15,822 nucleotides of DNA from an uncultured Woeseiaceae bacterium (GTDB taxonomy: Bacteria > Pseudomonadota > Gammaproteobacteria > Woeseiales > Woeseiaceae). The notes below the pieces were generated by a model, which made no database searches, was not told where the DNA came from, and saw nothing but the letters and a program-made list of their open reading frames with translations. The position numbers and the translations under genes were made by a program. The stretch is taken from contig CAMYMP010000292.1 of the NCBI GenBank assembly GCA_947259435.1, positions 1 through 15,822 of the forward strand. The letters are read 5' to 3'. Every line of letters begins with the position of its first letter. Positions within the stretch are counted from its first letter, which is position 1. Shown piece after piece: positions 8,242-15,822 of this stretch.

Positions 8242-9767
8242 AACTGATGATAGACAAGCAGTTGGTCGGGCTTGCCGATTTGCGCAAAGCGTGGCTGAGC
8301 CCTATCACCGTAAGTATTGGCGATGAAGCGCGCCGCTGCATTGCCGAGTCGAATGAACTGATCAATGATGTCATCGCAAACGGCCAGGAAGTGTATGGAG
8401 TGACCACGGGTTTCGGGCAGTTAGCCAACGTGCATATTGGCAACGACAAGCTCCTGAAGCTTCAGGAAAACCTCGTGCGCTCTCACGCGATGGGCGTGGG
8501 TGATGACCTCGACGACGATGTGGTGCGTCTCGCGATGCTGATCAAGATTGTTGCGCTTGCCGAAGGCTGCTCGGGCGTGCGAGTCGAGCTGGTAGATGCA
8601 CTGTGCGATCTGCTCAATCACAGGATCTACCCGCGCATCCCGTCGCAGGGCTCCGTCGGCGCCTCGGGTGATCTGGCGCCCCTCGCGCACATGGCCGGCG
8701 TACTGATCGGTTTCGGCGAGGCGCGCGTCGATGGCACGATCGTGCCGGCCGAATTGGCGCTCAGAGAAGCCGGGCTCAAGCCGATTACGCTCGCGGCTAA
8801 GGAAGGACTGGCGCTACTCAATGGCACACAGGTCTCTACGGCGCTGACGCTTGCGGCGGTATTTCGCACCGAGCACATACTCGCGGCAGCACTTGCAGCA
8901 GGCGCGATGTCCTCCGATGCCATCAAAGGCAGCGACACACCGTTCGACAAGCGGATTCAAAGTGTCCGCGGCCACGGCGGCCAGATCGCCGTGGCGGGAG
9001 TGCTCCGTGATCTCATGCACGACAGCGAAATACGCGCATCGCACGTCAAATGCGACCATGTGCAGGACCCTTATTCGATCCGGTGCCAGCCGCAGGTCAT
9101 CGGTGCATGTCTGGATGTGTTACGCCACGTTTGCACGGTTATCGAAACCGAAGCAAATGCCGTCACCGATAACCCGTTGGTATTTGCCGATTCGGGCGTG
9201 GTCCTGTCGGGCGGCAACTTCCACGCCGAGCCGGTAGCGCTTGCCGCCGACTATCTGGCGTTAGCGATAGCCGAAATCGGCTCGCTGTCGGAGCGTCGGA
9301 CCGCGCTGCTGATCGATTCGAACCTGAGTGGTTTGCCCCCGTTTCTCGTCAAGGAAGGCGGTCTTAACAGCGGTTTCATGATCACGCAGGTCACCGCAGC
9401 TGCGCTGGTGTCAGAAAACAAGTCGCACGCACACCCGGCCAGTGTCGACAGTATCCCGACCTCGGCGAATCAGGAAGACCATGTCAGTATGTCGACCTAT
9501 GCGGCGCGCCGCCTGCACACAATGCTCGACAACGCCGCCAATATTGTTGCGATTGAGCTCCTCGCCGCCGCGCAGGGTGTGGAATTCCACCACCCGAATA
9601 AAAGCTCTCCTGTCCTGGAGCAGGTCCTCGCGTTGATTCGTGAAGTCTCGCCTGCGTACACGGAAGATCGGGCGCTGGCAGCCGACGTTACCCGCGTTGC
9701 GGCCCTAATCAACGCCGGGCGATTCTGCCAGTATTCGGCATCGATCCTGCCCAGCCACGGCGAATGA
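8238..9767 (+). CDS. hutH: Histidine ammonia-lyase (histidase)
   Basis: HutH removes ammonia from L-histidine to give trans-urocanate, the first and committing step and the source of the inducer. The ATG at 8238 gives 509 residues and is preceded by GGAG at 8227-8230. The MIO cofactor forms from Ala142-Ser143-Gly144 within [13 protein letters not shown]; the serine number equals that in Pseudomonas histidase, as does Tyr53 in VYGVTTGFG. Later conserved blocks include [17 protein letters not shown] and [10 protein letters not shown]. It overlaps hutU by 4 bp and ends 7 bp before hutG. Aromatic lyase relatives (PAL/TAL) are unlikely given the hut context and the histidase-type sequence. Confidence 0.98.
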   Translation: MKLMIDKQLVGLADLRKAWLSPITVSIGDEARRCIAESNELINDVIANGQEVYGVTTGFGQLANVHIGNDKLLKLQENLVRSHAMGVGDDLDDDVVRLAMLIKIVALAEGCSGVRVELVDALCDLLNHRIYPRIPSQGSVGASGDLAPLAHMAGVLIGFGEARVDGTIVPAELALREAGLKPITLAAKEGLALLNGTQVSTALTLAAVFRTEHILAAALAAGAMSSDAIKGSDTPFDKRIQSVRGHGGQIAVAGVLRDLMHDSEIRASHVKCDHVQDPYSIRCQPQVIGACLDVLRHVCTVIETEANAVTDNPLVFADSGVVLSGGNFHAEPVALAADYLALAIAEIGSLSERRTALLIDSNLSGLPPFLVKEGGLNSGFMITQVTAAALVSENKSHAHPASVDSIPTSANQEDHVSMSTYAARRLHTMLDNAANIVAIELLAAAQGVEFHHPNKSSPVLEQVLALIREVSPAYTEDRALAADVTRVAALINAGRFCQYSASILPSHGE

Positions 9768-9774
9768 GCGCCTG

Positions 9775-10575
9775 ATGACGAGCGGCTATTCGTTTCACAC
9801 GGGCAGCCTGCCGCTTCTCGTCAGCGTACCGCACGACGGCAGGTCTGTGCCAGGCGACATAGCGGCGCAAATGACCGAAGCGGGCAAGTCGCTGCCCGAC
9901 ACCGATTGGCATGTTGCGCGTTTGTACGAGTTTGCGAAGCAACTCGGCGCATCGATGATCGTCGCGGAGTATTCACGATACGTTGTCGATCTGAATCGTC
10001 CGGCGGACGATGCAGCGATGTACGAGGGGCAACTGGCAACGGGCGTGTGCCCGACGCAGACGTTCGCCGGACAAAAAATCTACGTGGTTAATGCAGAGAT
10101 CGATACGGATGATCGTATCAGGCGTTACTGGGATCCGTACCACAGGAAAATCGGCGCAACGCTTGTGGAAATGCGTGCCGCGCATGGCTACGCACTGCTC
10201 TGGGATGCGCATTCCATTGCCAGTCGGGTGCCGTCGCTATTCGATGGCGAGCTCCCGGTCCTGAATATCGGAACATGGGACGGCCGCAGCTGTAAAAAAA
10301 GCATCGCGGATGCGGTTGTACATGCCGCCGCAGACAGTGCCTACGATGCCGTACTCAACGCGAGGTTTAAAGGCGGCTACATCACCCGCCGCTACGGTCA
10401 GCCGGGCGACAACGTGCATGCGGTGCAGCTCGAACTCGCGCAGCGCGCTTATATGGATGAGGTCACGTCGCGCTACGACGAAGCACGGGCGTCGCAATTG
10501 CGCGACACCCTCGCAGTGTTGCTCGAGACTTTCATAAAGACGGCCGCAGATAACGCAGTTATACTCTCGCGATGA
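9775..10575 (+). CDS. hutG: N-formylglutamate deformylase (N-formylglutamate amidohydrolase)
   Basis: This enzyme hydrolyses N-formyl-L-glutamate to glutamate and formate, the last step after HutF. The 266 residues match the usual length of this HutG type. Visible family blocks are SVPHDGR near 17-23 with a likely zinc histidine, DTDWHVARLYEF, RYVVDLNRP, LLWDAHS around 143-149, and GGYITRRYGQP with a following ELAQRAYMDE segment. It is not the arginase-like HutG that releases formamide. It starts 7 bp after the hutH stop with no strong ribosome binding site, and its TGA overlaps the next gene by 4 bp. Formate made here could be used by the formate dehydrogenase encoded about 1 kb away on the other strand. 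Confidence 0.95.
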   Translation: MTSGYSFHTGSLPLLVSVPHDGRSVPGDIAAQMTEAGKSLPDTDWHVARLYEFAKQLGASMIVAEYSRYVVDLNRPADDAAMYEGQLATGVCPTQTFAGQKIYVVNAEIDTDDRIRRYWDPYHRKIGATLVEMRAAHGYALLWDAHSIASRVPSLFDGELPVLNIGTWDGRSCKKSIADAVVHAAADSAYDAVLNARFKGGYITRRYGQPGDNVHAVQLELAQRAYMDEVTSRYDEARASQLRDTLAVLLETFIKTAADNAVILSR

Positions 10576-11126
10576 AAACGAAATCACCGTACAAAAATGT
10601 ATTTCTCGTCGTCCTGACTGCACTGTTAGGCGCCTGCGCTTCGATGGAGTGGTCGGCGACCAGGATCGATCAGGAAGCCGATGATTCCCTTCAGACTTTT
10701 CGGGAACAGATAAGAGGCAGCGAGATTTTTCTCAATCAAGCAGCGGGTTATCTGGTGTTCCCGCGCGCGTTACGGGCCGGTCTGGTCGTCGGTGGCGAAA
10801 CCGGCGAAGGTGTACTGCGCGTTGGCGGCAAGACAGTCGATTACATGCGTATTACCAGTGGCTCAATCGGACTGCAGGCAGGCGCGCAGGCCCGCTCGAT
10901 CGTGATCGCATTCATGACTCAGAGTTCGCTTGATCAGTTTCGGGCTTCCAATGGCTGGCGGGTCGGCATCGACGGCTCTGTCGCTTTGATTGATATGGGT
11001 GCCGGCAAGACCATCGACACGCAGAATGTGCGCGACCCCGTCGTCGGTTTTATTTTCGGCTCTGCGGGCCTTATGGCCAACCTGACGCTCGAAGGCACCA
11101 GGTTCACGAGAATCAAAAGAGAGTAG
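10572..11126 (+). CDS. SYLF-domain (YSC84-like) lipoprotein
   Basis: This 184-residue protein starts with a lipoprotein signal peptide: basic MKTKSPYK, a hydrophobic stretch, then the lipobox LGAC with Cys22 and Ala at +2, which favours the outer membrane. The rest is a SYLF/YSC84-type domain: an early YLVFPRALRAGLVVGGETGEG segment, an inner SGSIGLQAGAQ motif, FMTQSSLDQF, and a glycine-rich end. The domain is linked to lipid binding in eukaryotic homologues; the bacterial role is not established. The ATG overlaps the hutG stop by 4 bp (10572-10575), so it appears to be the next gene of the hut transcript although no link to histidine degradation is known. A small membrane protein follows after 6 bp. 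Confidence 0.85.
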   Translation: MKTKSPYKNVFLVVLTALLGACASMEWSATRIDQEADDSLQTFREQIRGSEIFLNQAAGYLVFPRALRAGLVVGGETGEGVLRVGGKTVDYMRITSGSIGLQAGAQARSIVIAFMTQSSLDQFRASNGWRVGIDGSVALIDMGAGKTIDTQNVRDPVVGFIFGSAGLMANLTLEGTRFTRIKRE

Positions 11127-11132
11127 ATTCGA

Positions 11133-11546
11133 GTGCTGGACAAGGCGAAAGGCTGGTTTCGCCGCTGGTTCGCAAAGGTCTGGAAGGTCCGTGGCGGTGG
11201 CTTTTATGCGCTCGGCTTCGCAGCGACCTTCATCTATCTCGAAATAACCACGATCGCGGGCGAATTCATCGAAAGTTCGAGTATCGCGGCGTTCTTCACC
11301 GAGCAGCTGGTCGAGTTCGTATTTCGTTTCGCGGTGGATTCGCTGATCAACACGGTTTACGCGTTCATGTGGCCCGTCTACTGGGTGCAGTGGCAACCAC
11401 CGGTCGGCCTGATCGCACTTGGCGCCGGCTATTTACTCTTCGCAAATTTCGTGAAGCAACACATAACCGCCTGGCTATTCCCCGACGGCCAACCTGCCGA
11501 AACAGAAACAAGCGCCAAGGAAGATTCGTCCACGGAGAGCTCATAG
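11133..11546 (+). CDS. Small hydrophobic membrane protein of unknown function
   Basis: I do not recognise this 137-residue protein. It starts with GTG at 11133, 6 bp after the lipoprotein stop, with only a weak GAG-type site before it. The N-terminus is basic and aromatic (KGWFRRWFAKVWKVR). About three membrane segments follow, near residues 22-42, 60-86 and 90-110, rich in Phe, Trp and Tyr. The tail (about 116-137) is polar and acidic with many Glu, Ser and Thr. The positive N-terminus suggests it faces the cytoplasm. The position implies co-expression with the SYLF lipoprotein, so the two may form a small envelope unit. The stop codon lies inside one arm of an inverted repeat (11542-11550). 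Coding is likely from the spacing and the membrane-protein composition, but the function is open. Confidence 0.7.
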   Translation: MLDKAKGWFRRWFAKVWKVRGGGFYALGFAATFIYLEITTIAGEFIESSSIAAFFTEQLVEFVFRFAVDSLINTVYAFMWPVYWVQWQPPVGLIALGAGYLLFANFVKQHITAWLFPDGQPAETETSAKEDSSTESS

Positions 11547-11634
11547 GGCCCGCGACCTGGACATTTGCCTCCTTCATGGCTCGCTGCGCTGCGCTTTACT
11601 TCAGTCGACAAACGTCCCGCCCACAGGCCCTATG
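11542..11634. repeat. Interrupted symmetric inverted repeat in the convergent gap; possible two-way terminator
   Basis: The outer arms CATAGGGCC (11542-11550) and GGCCCTATG (11626-11634) are perfect 9-bp reverse complements. Inner arms GGACATTTG (11559-11567) and CAAACGTCC (11609-11617) match at 8 of 9, and the mismatch becomes a G-U wobble in the minus-strand RNA. Both sides have an 8-base spacer between arms, so the element is symmetric around a centre of about 41 bases rich in CTGCG. It spans the gap between two convergent genes, and the left arm includes the upstream gene's stop codon. A two-way terminator is possible, but there is no T-run. It could also be a dispersed intergenic repeat. 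Confidence 0.5.
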
Positions 11635-11636
11635 GC

Positions 11637-14471
11637 CTAGCTGGTCTCGAGAATCTTCCCTTGCCGCTTCGCATTCTCGTCGAAGTGATGTTGCCACTCG
11701 GAACGGTGAGTTGCCGGTGCGATCTGTACGGCTGTGACTTTGTATTCGGGACAGTTGGTTGCCCAGTCGCTGTGCTCGGTCGTCACGACGTTGGCGCCGG
11801 TCTCGGGATTGTGGAAGGTCGTGTAAACGACGCCCGGCTGCACGCGCTCAGTAATCGTGGCGACCAGCGCGATCTCGCCCTTGCGGCTCGACAGAGATAC
11901 GAGATCGCCTTCCCTGATGCCGCGCATTTCGGCATCGCTCGGATGCACTTCCAGAAGATCTGCGTTGTACCAGACCATATTCTCCGTGCGGCGTGTTTGT
12001 GCGCCAACATTGTACTGCGACAGTATGCGACCGGTAGTCAATAGCAACGGGAATTTGCGGTTGGTACGTTCTTCAGTTGGAACGTAGTCAGTCTCGACGA
12101 AAAGGCCTTTGCCGCGCACGAAGCTATCGACGTGCATGATCGGCGTGCCCATCGGCGCATTGTCGTTGCACGGCCACTGGACGCTGCCAACTTCGTCCAG
12201 GAACTTGAAGCTCACATTGTTAAACGTCGGCGTAAGCTCCGCAATCTCGTCCATGATTTCGGCGGCGCTCTCGTAATGCATCGGGTAGCCCATCGCCTGC
12301 GCCAGTTCCTGCGCGATGCGCCACTCGTCTTTGCCCTGGCGGGGCCTCATGACAGGGCGCACGCGATTGATGCGTCGCTCGGCGTTGATAAAAGTGCCGT
12401 CCTTTTCGAGAAAGGAAGTGCCTGGCAGGAACACGTGCGCAAATTTGGCTGTCTCATTGAGAAACAGATCCTGTACGACGACGCAGTCCATGCTGCTCAA
12501 TGCCGCCTCGACGTGCGTCGTGTTCGGATCGGACTGCGCGAGATCCTCACCCTGGATATACATACCTTTGTAATTTCCGGCGCAGGCCGCATCAAACATG
12601 TTCGGAATGCGGAAGCCAGGTTCAGGGTCCAGCCTGACGCCCCAATGCTTTTCGAAGCTGCCGCGAACCTCTTCATCCTGGACCGGACGATAGCCGGGCA
12701 GTTCGTGCGGGAACGAGCCCATGTCGCAAGAACCCTGCACGTTGTTCTGGCCGCGCAACGGGTTTACGCCCACACCCGAGCGACCTAGGTTCCCGGTTGC
12801 CATCGCAAGGTTGGCCATCCCCATTACCATCGTCGAGCCCTGGCTGTGCTCGGTGACGCCAAGGCCATAGTAAATCGCGCCGTTCTCCGCCTGACCATAC
12901 AGCCGTGCCGCGGCCCGGATGTCCCCGGCCGGCACACCGGAGACCTTCTCCACCTCTTCGGGCGAATTCTCCGGCTTCAGAATCATCGCCTTCCATGCGT
13001 CGAACGACTCGACGTCGCAGCGTTCCCGGACATATTCCTCGTCAACAAGGCCTTCGGTAACGACGACATGAGCGAGTGAATTGACAATCGGGACATTCGT
13101 GCCGGGAAGCAACGGCAAATGATGGTCGGCGACGATGTGCGGCGACTTCACGAGGCCGATGCGCCGCGGATCGACGACAATCAGTTTTGCACCCTCACGC
13201 AGTCGGCGCTTCATCTGCGATGCGAAAACCGGATGTCCCTCGGTTGGATTAGCGCCGATGACAACAATAACGTCGGCATCCAGCACGCTGTCGAACGGCT
13301 GCGTGCCTGCCGATGTGCCCAGCGTCGTTTTCAGGCCATAGCCAGTTGGCGAGTGGCAAACGCGTGCACAGGTATCCACGTTGTTATTGCCCATCGCCGC
13401 GCGGACCAGCTTCTGCACGACGAAAACTTCTTCGTTCGTGCAGCGTGACGACGTGATGCCGCCAATCGACTTCCTGCCGTGCTCCTTCTGAATATCCTTG
13501 AACCGTCTCGCTGTGTACTGGATCGCCTCGTCCCAACTCACTTTGCGCCAGGGCTCGTCGATACTATGGCGTATCAGGGGATCCATTACGCGATCGCGAT
13601 GCGTCGAATAGCCCCAGGCGAAGCGGCCTTTGACGCAGCTATGGCCGTGATTTGCCTGGCCGTCCTTGTCGGGAATCATGCGCACGACCTGGTCGCCTTT
13701 CATCTCGGCGATGAACGAACAGCCGACTCCACAATACGCGCAGGTTGTCTTGACGCTGTGCTCGGGCTGGCCATGGTCGATGATGGTTTTGTCCATCAGC
13801 GTCGCAGTCGGGCAGGCCTGCACACAGGCGCCGCAGGAGACGCACTCGGAATCGAGGAACGACTCACCAATGCCCGCCGAAACTTTCGAATCAAATCCGC
13901 GCCCTTCGATCGTCAGGGCGAACGTGCCCTGGACCTCGTCGCAGGCCCGCACGCAACGCGAGCAGACGATGCACTTGCTGGCGTCGAATGAGAAATAGGG
14001 ATTGCTCGCATCTGTCGCGGCATCGAGATGGTTTTCGCCGTCGAAGCCGTAACGGACTTCTCGCAGTCCTACGGCACCAGCCACGTCCTGCAACTCGCAG
14101 TCACCGTTAGCAGAACACGTCAGGCAATCGAGCGGATGATCCGAAATATAGAGTTCCATCACATTGCGGCGTAATGTCGCAATGGCGTCGGTCTGGGTAC
14201 GAATCTTCATGCCGGCTTCGACCTTCGTCGTGCATGACGCGGGATAGCCTTTGCGGCCTTCAATCTCGACCAGACACATGCGGCAGGAGCCGAATGGCTT
14301 CATATTGTCCGTTGCGCAAAGGCTAGGCACATCAACGCCGGATTCGCGCGCAGCGCGCAGGACTGTCGTACCAGCTTTTACCGTCGCCGGCAGACCATCG
14401 ATTTCGATTCTGACCGTTTCATGCGTTGCGACGGCCGGCGTGCCGAAATCGGCCTGTTTGAATTTGTTCAC
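11637..14471 (-). CDS. fdsA: NAD-dependent formate dehydrogenase, catalytic alpha subunit (molybdopterin, Cys type)
   Basis: FdsA oxidises formate to CO2 at a bis-MGD molybdenum (or tungsten) centre and passes electrons to FdsB. I start it at the GTG 14471-14469, giving 944 residues: this overlaps the fdsB stop by 4 bp (GTGA) and AGGGGG lies 7 bp before it. An ATG at 14588 lies inside fdsB. The N-terminal NuoG-like part binds iron-sulfur clusters: [2Fe-2S] at Cys52, 63, 66 and 80, a His-Cys cluster at His112, Cys116, 119 and 125, and two ferredoxin-type [4Fe-4S] sets at Cys167/170/173/177 and 210/213/216/220. The catalytic part has Cys244/247/251/279 and Lys281, then ARVCHSPT with Cys372 as metal ligand (cysteine, not selenocysteine) and His373. 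A C-terminal molybdopterin dinucleotide-binding domain follows. Length is close to known FdsA. No fdsC or fdsD follows it. Confidence 0.95.
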   Translation of the reverse strand: MNKFKQADFGTPAVATHETVRIEIDGLPATVKAGTTVLRAARESGVDVPSLCATDNMKPFGSCRMCLVEIEGRKGYPASCTTKVEAGMKIRTQTDAIATLRRNVMELYISDHPLDCLTCSANGDCELQDVAGAVGLREVRYGFDGENHLDAATDASNPYFSFDASKCIVCSRCVRACDEVQGTFALTIEGRGFDSKVSAGIGESFLDSECVSCGACVQACPTATLMDKTIIDHGQPEHSVKTTCAYCGVGCSFIAEMKGDQVVRMIPDKDGQANHGHSCVKGRFAWGYSTHRDRVMDPLIRHSIDEPWRKVSWDEAIQYTARRFKDIQKEHGRKSIGGITSSRCTNEEVFVVQKLVRAAMGNNNVDTCARVCHSPTGYGLKTTLGTSAGTQPFDSVLDADVIVVIGANPTEGHPVFASQMKRRLREGAKLIVVDPRRIGLVKSPHIVADHHLPLLPGTNVPIVNSLAHVVVTEGLVDEEYVRERCDVESFDAWKAMILKPENSPEEVEKVSGVPAGDIRAAARLYGQAENGAIYYGLGVTEHSQGSTMVMGMANLAMATGNLGRSGVGVNPLRGQNNVQGSCDMGSFPHELPGYRPVQDEEVRGSFEKHWGVRLDPEPGFRIPNMFDAACAGNYKGMYIQGEDLAQSDPNTTHVEAALSSMDCVVVQDLFLNETAKFAHVFLPGTSFLEKDGTFINAERRINRVRPVMRPRQGKDEWRIAQELAQAMGYPMHYESAAEIMDEIAELTPTFNNVSFKFLDEVGSVQWPCNDNAPMGTPIMHVDSFVRGKGLFVETDYVPTEERTNRKFPLLLTTGRILSQYNVGAQTRRTENMVWYNADLLEVHPSDAEMRGIREGDLVSLSSRKGEIALVATITERVQPGVVYTTFHNPETGANVVTTEHSDWATNCPEYKVTAVQIAPATHRSEWQHHFDENAKRQGKILETS

Positions 14472-15822
14472 TGGCCAGCCCCCTGGGCGGACGCAAAATC
14501 CTCTGCGAAGTATTTTAGGATACTTCGCACTGGATAGGGCGTCATTCCCCCCATTGCACATAATGAGGCATCCTCCATCGTATCGCACAGTTCAACCAGC
14601 AAATCGTAGTTCTTGTCGCGCTCAACCCCAGCAATTATGCGGTCTATGACCTCGACGCCGCGAGTCGAGCCGATCCGGCACGGCGTGCATTTGCCGCAAG
14701 ACTCGATGGCGCAGAATTCCATCGCAAAACGTGCCTGTTGCGCCATATTCGCCGCGTCGTCGAAGACAACGATGCCACCATGGCCGATCATTGCACCGAT
14801 CTCGGTAAATGCTTCGTAGTCGAGCGGAGTGTCGAGTTGGTCTGCAGTCAGGTAGGCACCGAGTGGCCCGCCGACCTGCACAGCCTTGACCGGCTTGGCG
14901 CTCGCCGTGCCGCCGCCCCAATCGTCGATGAGTTCGCGCACGGTGATGCCGAACGCTTTTTCGACCAGGCCTCCGCGCTTGATATTGCCGGCAAGCTGAA
15001 ACGCGAGCGTGCCCGTCGAGCGATTAACACCGTACGACGCGTATTTCTCGCCACCGAGGTTGATGATGTTGGCAACCGACGCAATTGTGACGACGTTGTT
15101 GACCACGGTCGGCTTGCCGAACAGGCCTTCGATAGCGGGCACCGGCGGTTTGTAGCGCACTATTCCCGGTTTGCCTTCGAGGCTCTCGAGCATTGCGGTT
15201 TCTTCGCCGCAAACATAGGAGCCGGCACCGATGTGTAACTCAATGTCGAAATCGAAGCCGCTGCCCTGAATGTCGTGGCCAAGCCAACCTGTGTGACGCG
15301 CCAGTTCGATTGCACGCGTCAGTATCGAGCGTGTCAGCGGATATTCGGATCGCAAATAGATATATCCGCGGTTCGCGCCAACCGCAAAGCCGGCGAGCAT
15401 CATGCCTTCGATCAGGCCGAGGGGATCGCCTTCCATCAGAATGCGATCGGAAAACGTACCGCTGTCGCCCTCGTCGGCATTGACCGTGATGTATTTCTGC
15501 GCACTTTCGGTATCGGCGACTGTCTGCCACTTGATGCCGGCAGGAAATCCGGCGCCACCGCGACCGCGAAGTCCGGAAGTCTTGAGAGCGTCAATAACTG
15601 CCTGCGGACCCATCTCGACCGCTTTCCCGAACGCCTTGAATCCCTGGTGGGTGCTGAAATCTTCCACCGACAGCGGGTTAATGAGGCCGCAGCGCCAGAA
15701 CGTCCAGCGATCCTGATTGATCAAATACGGGATCTCCACAATCGGGCCGAGCCGGCGAGCGTGGTCCCCGCCGTCTAACAGTCCGGCGTCGAACATACCC
15801 GGCACATCAGCCGCCTCGACAT
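14468..15822 (-). CDS. fdsB: NAD-dependent formate dehydrogenase, beta subunit (NADH/FMN, NuoF-like), N-terminus outside window
   Basis: The frame stays open to the right edge (upstream residues read VEAAD before a GTG at 15805), so the gene is cut by the window. About 450 residues are visible. FdsB carries FMN and a [4Fe-4S] cluster and reduces NAD+ with electrons from FdsA. Counting from the GTG codon at 15805, SGLRGRGGAGFPAG lies at 77-90, NADEGDSGTFSDR at 109-121 (FMN/NADH site), GAGSYVCGEET at 193-203, and the cluster ligands are Cys370, 373, 376 and 416. FdsB proteins usually begin with a thioredoxin-like domain of roughly 80 or more residues, which should lie past the edge, followed by fdsG. 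The GTG at 15805 is probably not the true start, as it would remove that domain. Complex I NuoF is excluded by the FdsA partner. Confidence 0.94.
   Translation of the reverse strand, partial: VEAADVPGMFDAGLLDGGDHARRLGPIVEIPYLINQDRWTFWRCGLINPLSVEDFSTHQGFKAFGKAVEMGPQAVIDALKTSGLRGRGGAGFPAGIKWQTVADTESAQKYITVNADEGDSGTFSDRILMEGDPLGLIEGMMLAGFAVGANRGYIYLRSEYPLTRSILTRAIELARHTGWLGHDIQGSGFDFDIELHIGAGSYVCGEETAMLESLEGKPGIVRYKPPVPAIEGLFGKPTVVNNVVTIASVANIINLGGEKYASYGVNRSTGTLAFQLAGNIKRGGLVEKAFGITVRELIDDWGGGTASAKPVKAVQVGGPLGAYLTADQLDTPLDYEAFTEIGAMIGHGGIVVFDDAANMAQQARFAMEFCAIESCGKCTPCRIGSTRGVEVIDRIIAGVERDKNYDLLVELCDTMEDASLCAMGGMTPYPVRSILKYFAEDFASAQGAGQ

Noticed and set aside
12550..12565. GGATATACATACC inside fdsA as a second HutC-like site
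   Set aside because: It lacks the full TGTA-TACA dyad and lies within coding sequence for conserved protein; most likely chance.
13355..13362. Possible selenocysteine formate dehydrogenase
   Set aside because: The active-site codon in the ARVCHSPT motif encodes cysteine (Cys372), and no in-frame TGA interrupts the gene, so no selenocysteine insertion is needed.
14472..14588. ATG start for fdsA at 14588 inside fdsB
   Set aside because: The extra 39 residues have no resemblance to FdsA and overlap fdsB coding. The GTG at 14469-14471 with AGGGGG upstream and a GTGA overlap fits better.

Overview
The window is gene-dense bacterial DNA with a high G+C look. It reads as a proteobacterium, most likely a gammaproteobacterium, because it combines the five-enzyme HutF/HutG histidine route, an LpxH-type lipid A enzyme and an NAD-linked Fds-type formate dehydrogenase. 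I cannot name a genus. Nearly every base is coding. The only gaps longer than 50 bp are a 70-bp divergent control region (4382-4451) and a 90-bp convergent gap (11547-11636). I saw no rRNA, tRNA, CRISPR array, insertion sequence or phage gene.

Left block, 1-3139. The tail of a DUF374-family acyltransferase on the plus strand converges with, and overlaps, a minus-strand trio. In transcription order the trio is an LpxH-like UDP-2,3-diacylglucosamine diphosphatase, a Gfo/Idh/MocA oxidoreductase and a DegT/DnrJ aminotransferase, joined by 4-bp stop/start overlaps. The oxidoreductase/aminotransferase pair next to lpxH is best read as GnnA/GnnB. These enzymes make UDP-GlcNAc3N, so this organism may build lipid A on 2,3-diaminoglucose with amide-linked acyl chains. 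That is an inference from context and family.

Central block, 3149-10575. This is a complete histidine utilisation locus. hutI lies on the minus strand. hutF-hutC-hutU-hutH-hutG lie on the plus strand, mostly with ATGA overlaps. Between hutI and hutF sits a perfect palindrome, TGTATATACA, a good candidate HutC (GntR) operator. Together the enzymes convert histidine to urocanate (HutH), imidazolonepropionate (HutU), formiminoglutamate (HutI), N-formylglutamate (HutF), and finally glutamate plus formate (HutG). hutI runs into lpxH with only 9 bp between them, so the lipid A genes may sit in a histidine-responsive transcript. The hut transcript continues into a SYLF-domain lipoprotein and a small membrane protein.

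Right block, 11637-15822. fdsA and fdsB (minus strand, GTGA overlap, fdsB running off the right edge) encode the catalytic and NADH/FMN subunits of a soluble molybdenum formate dehydrogenase. They converge with the hut operon, whose last enzyme releases formate, so the layout suggests that formate from histidine is oxidised to CO2 with NADH gain. The convergent gap holds a symmetric interrupted inverted repeat of about 93 bp.
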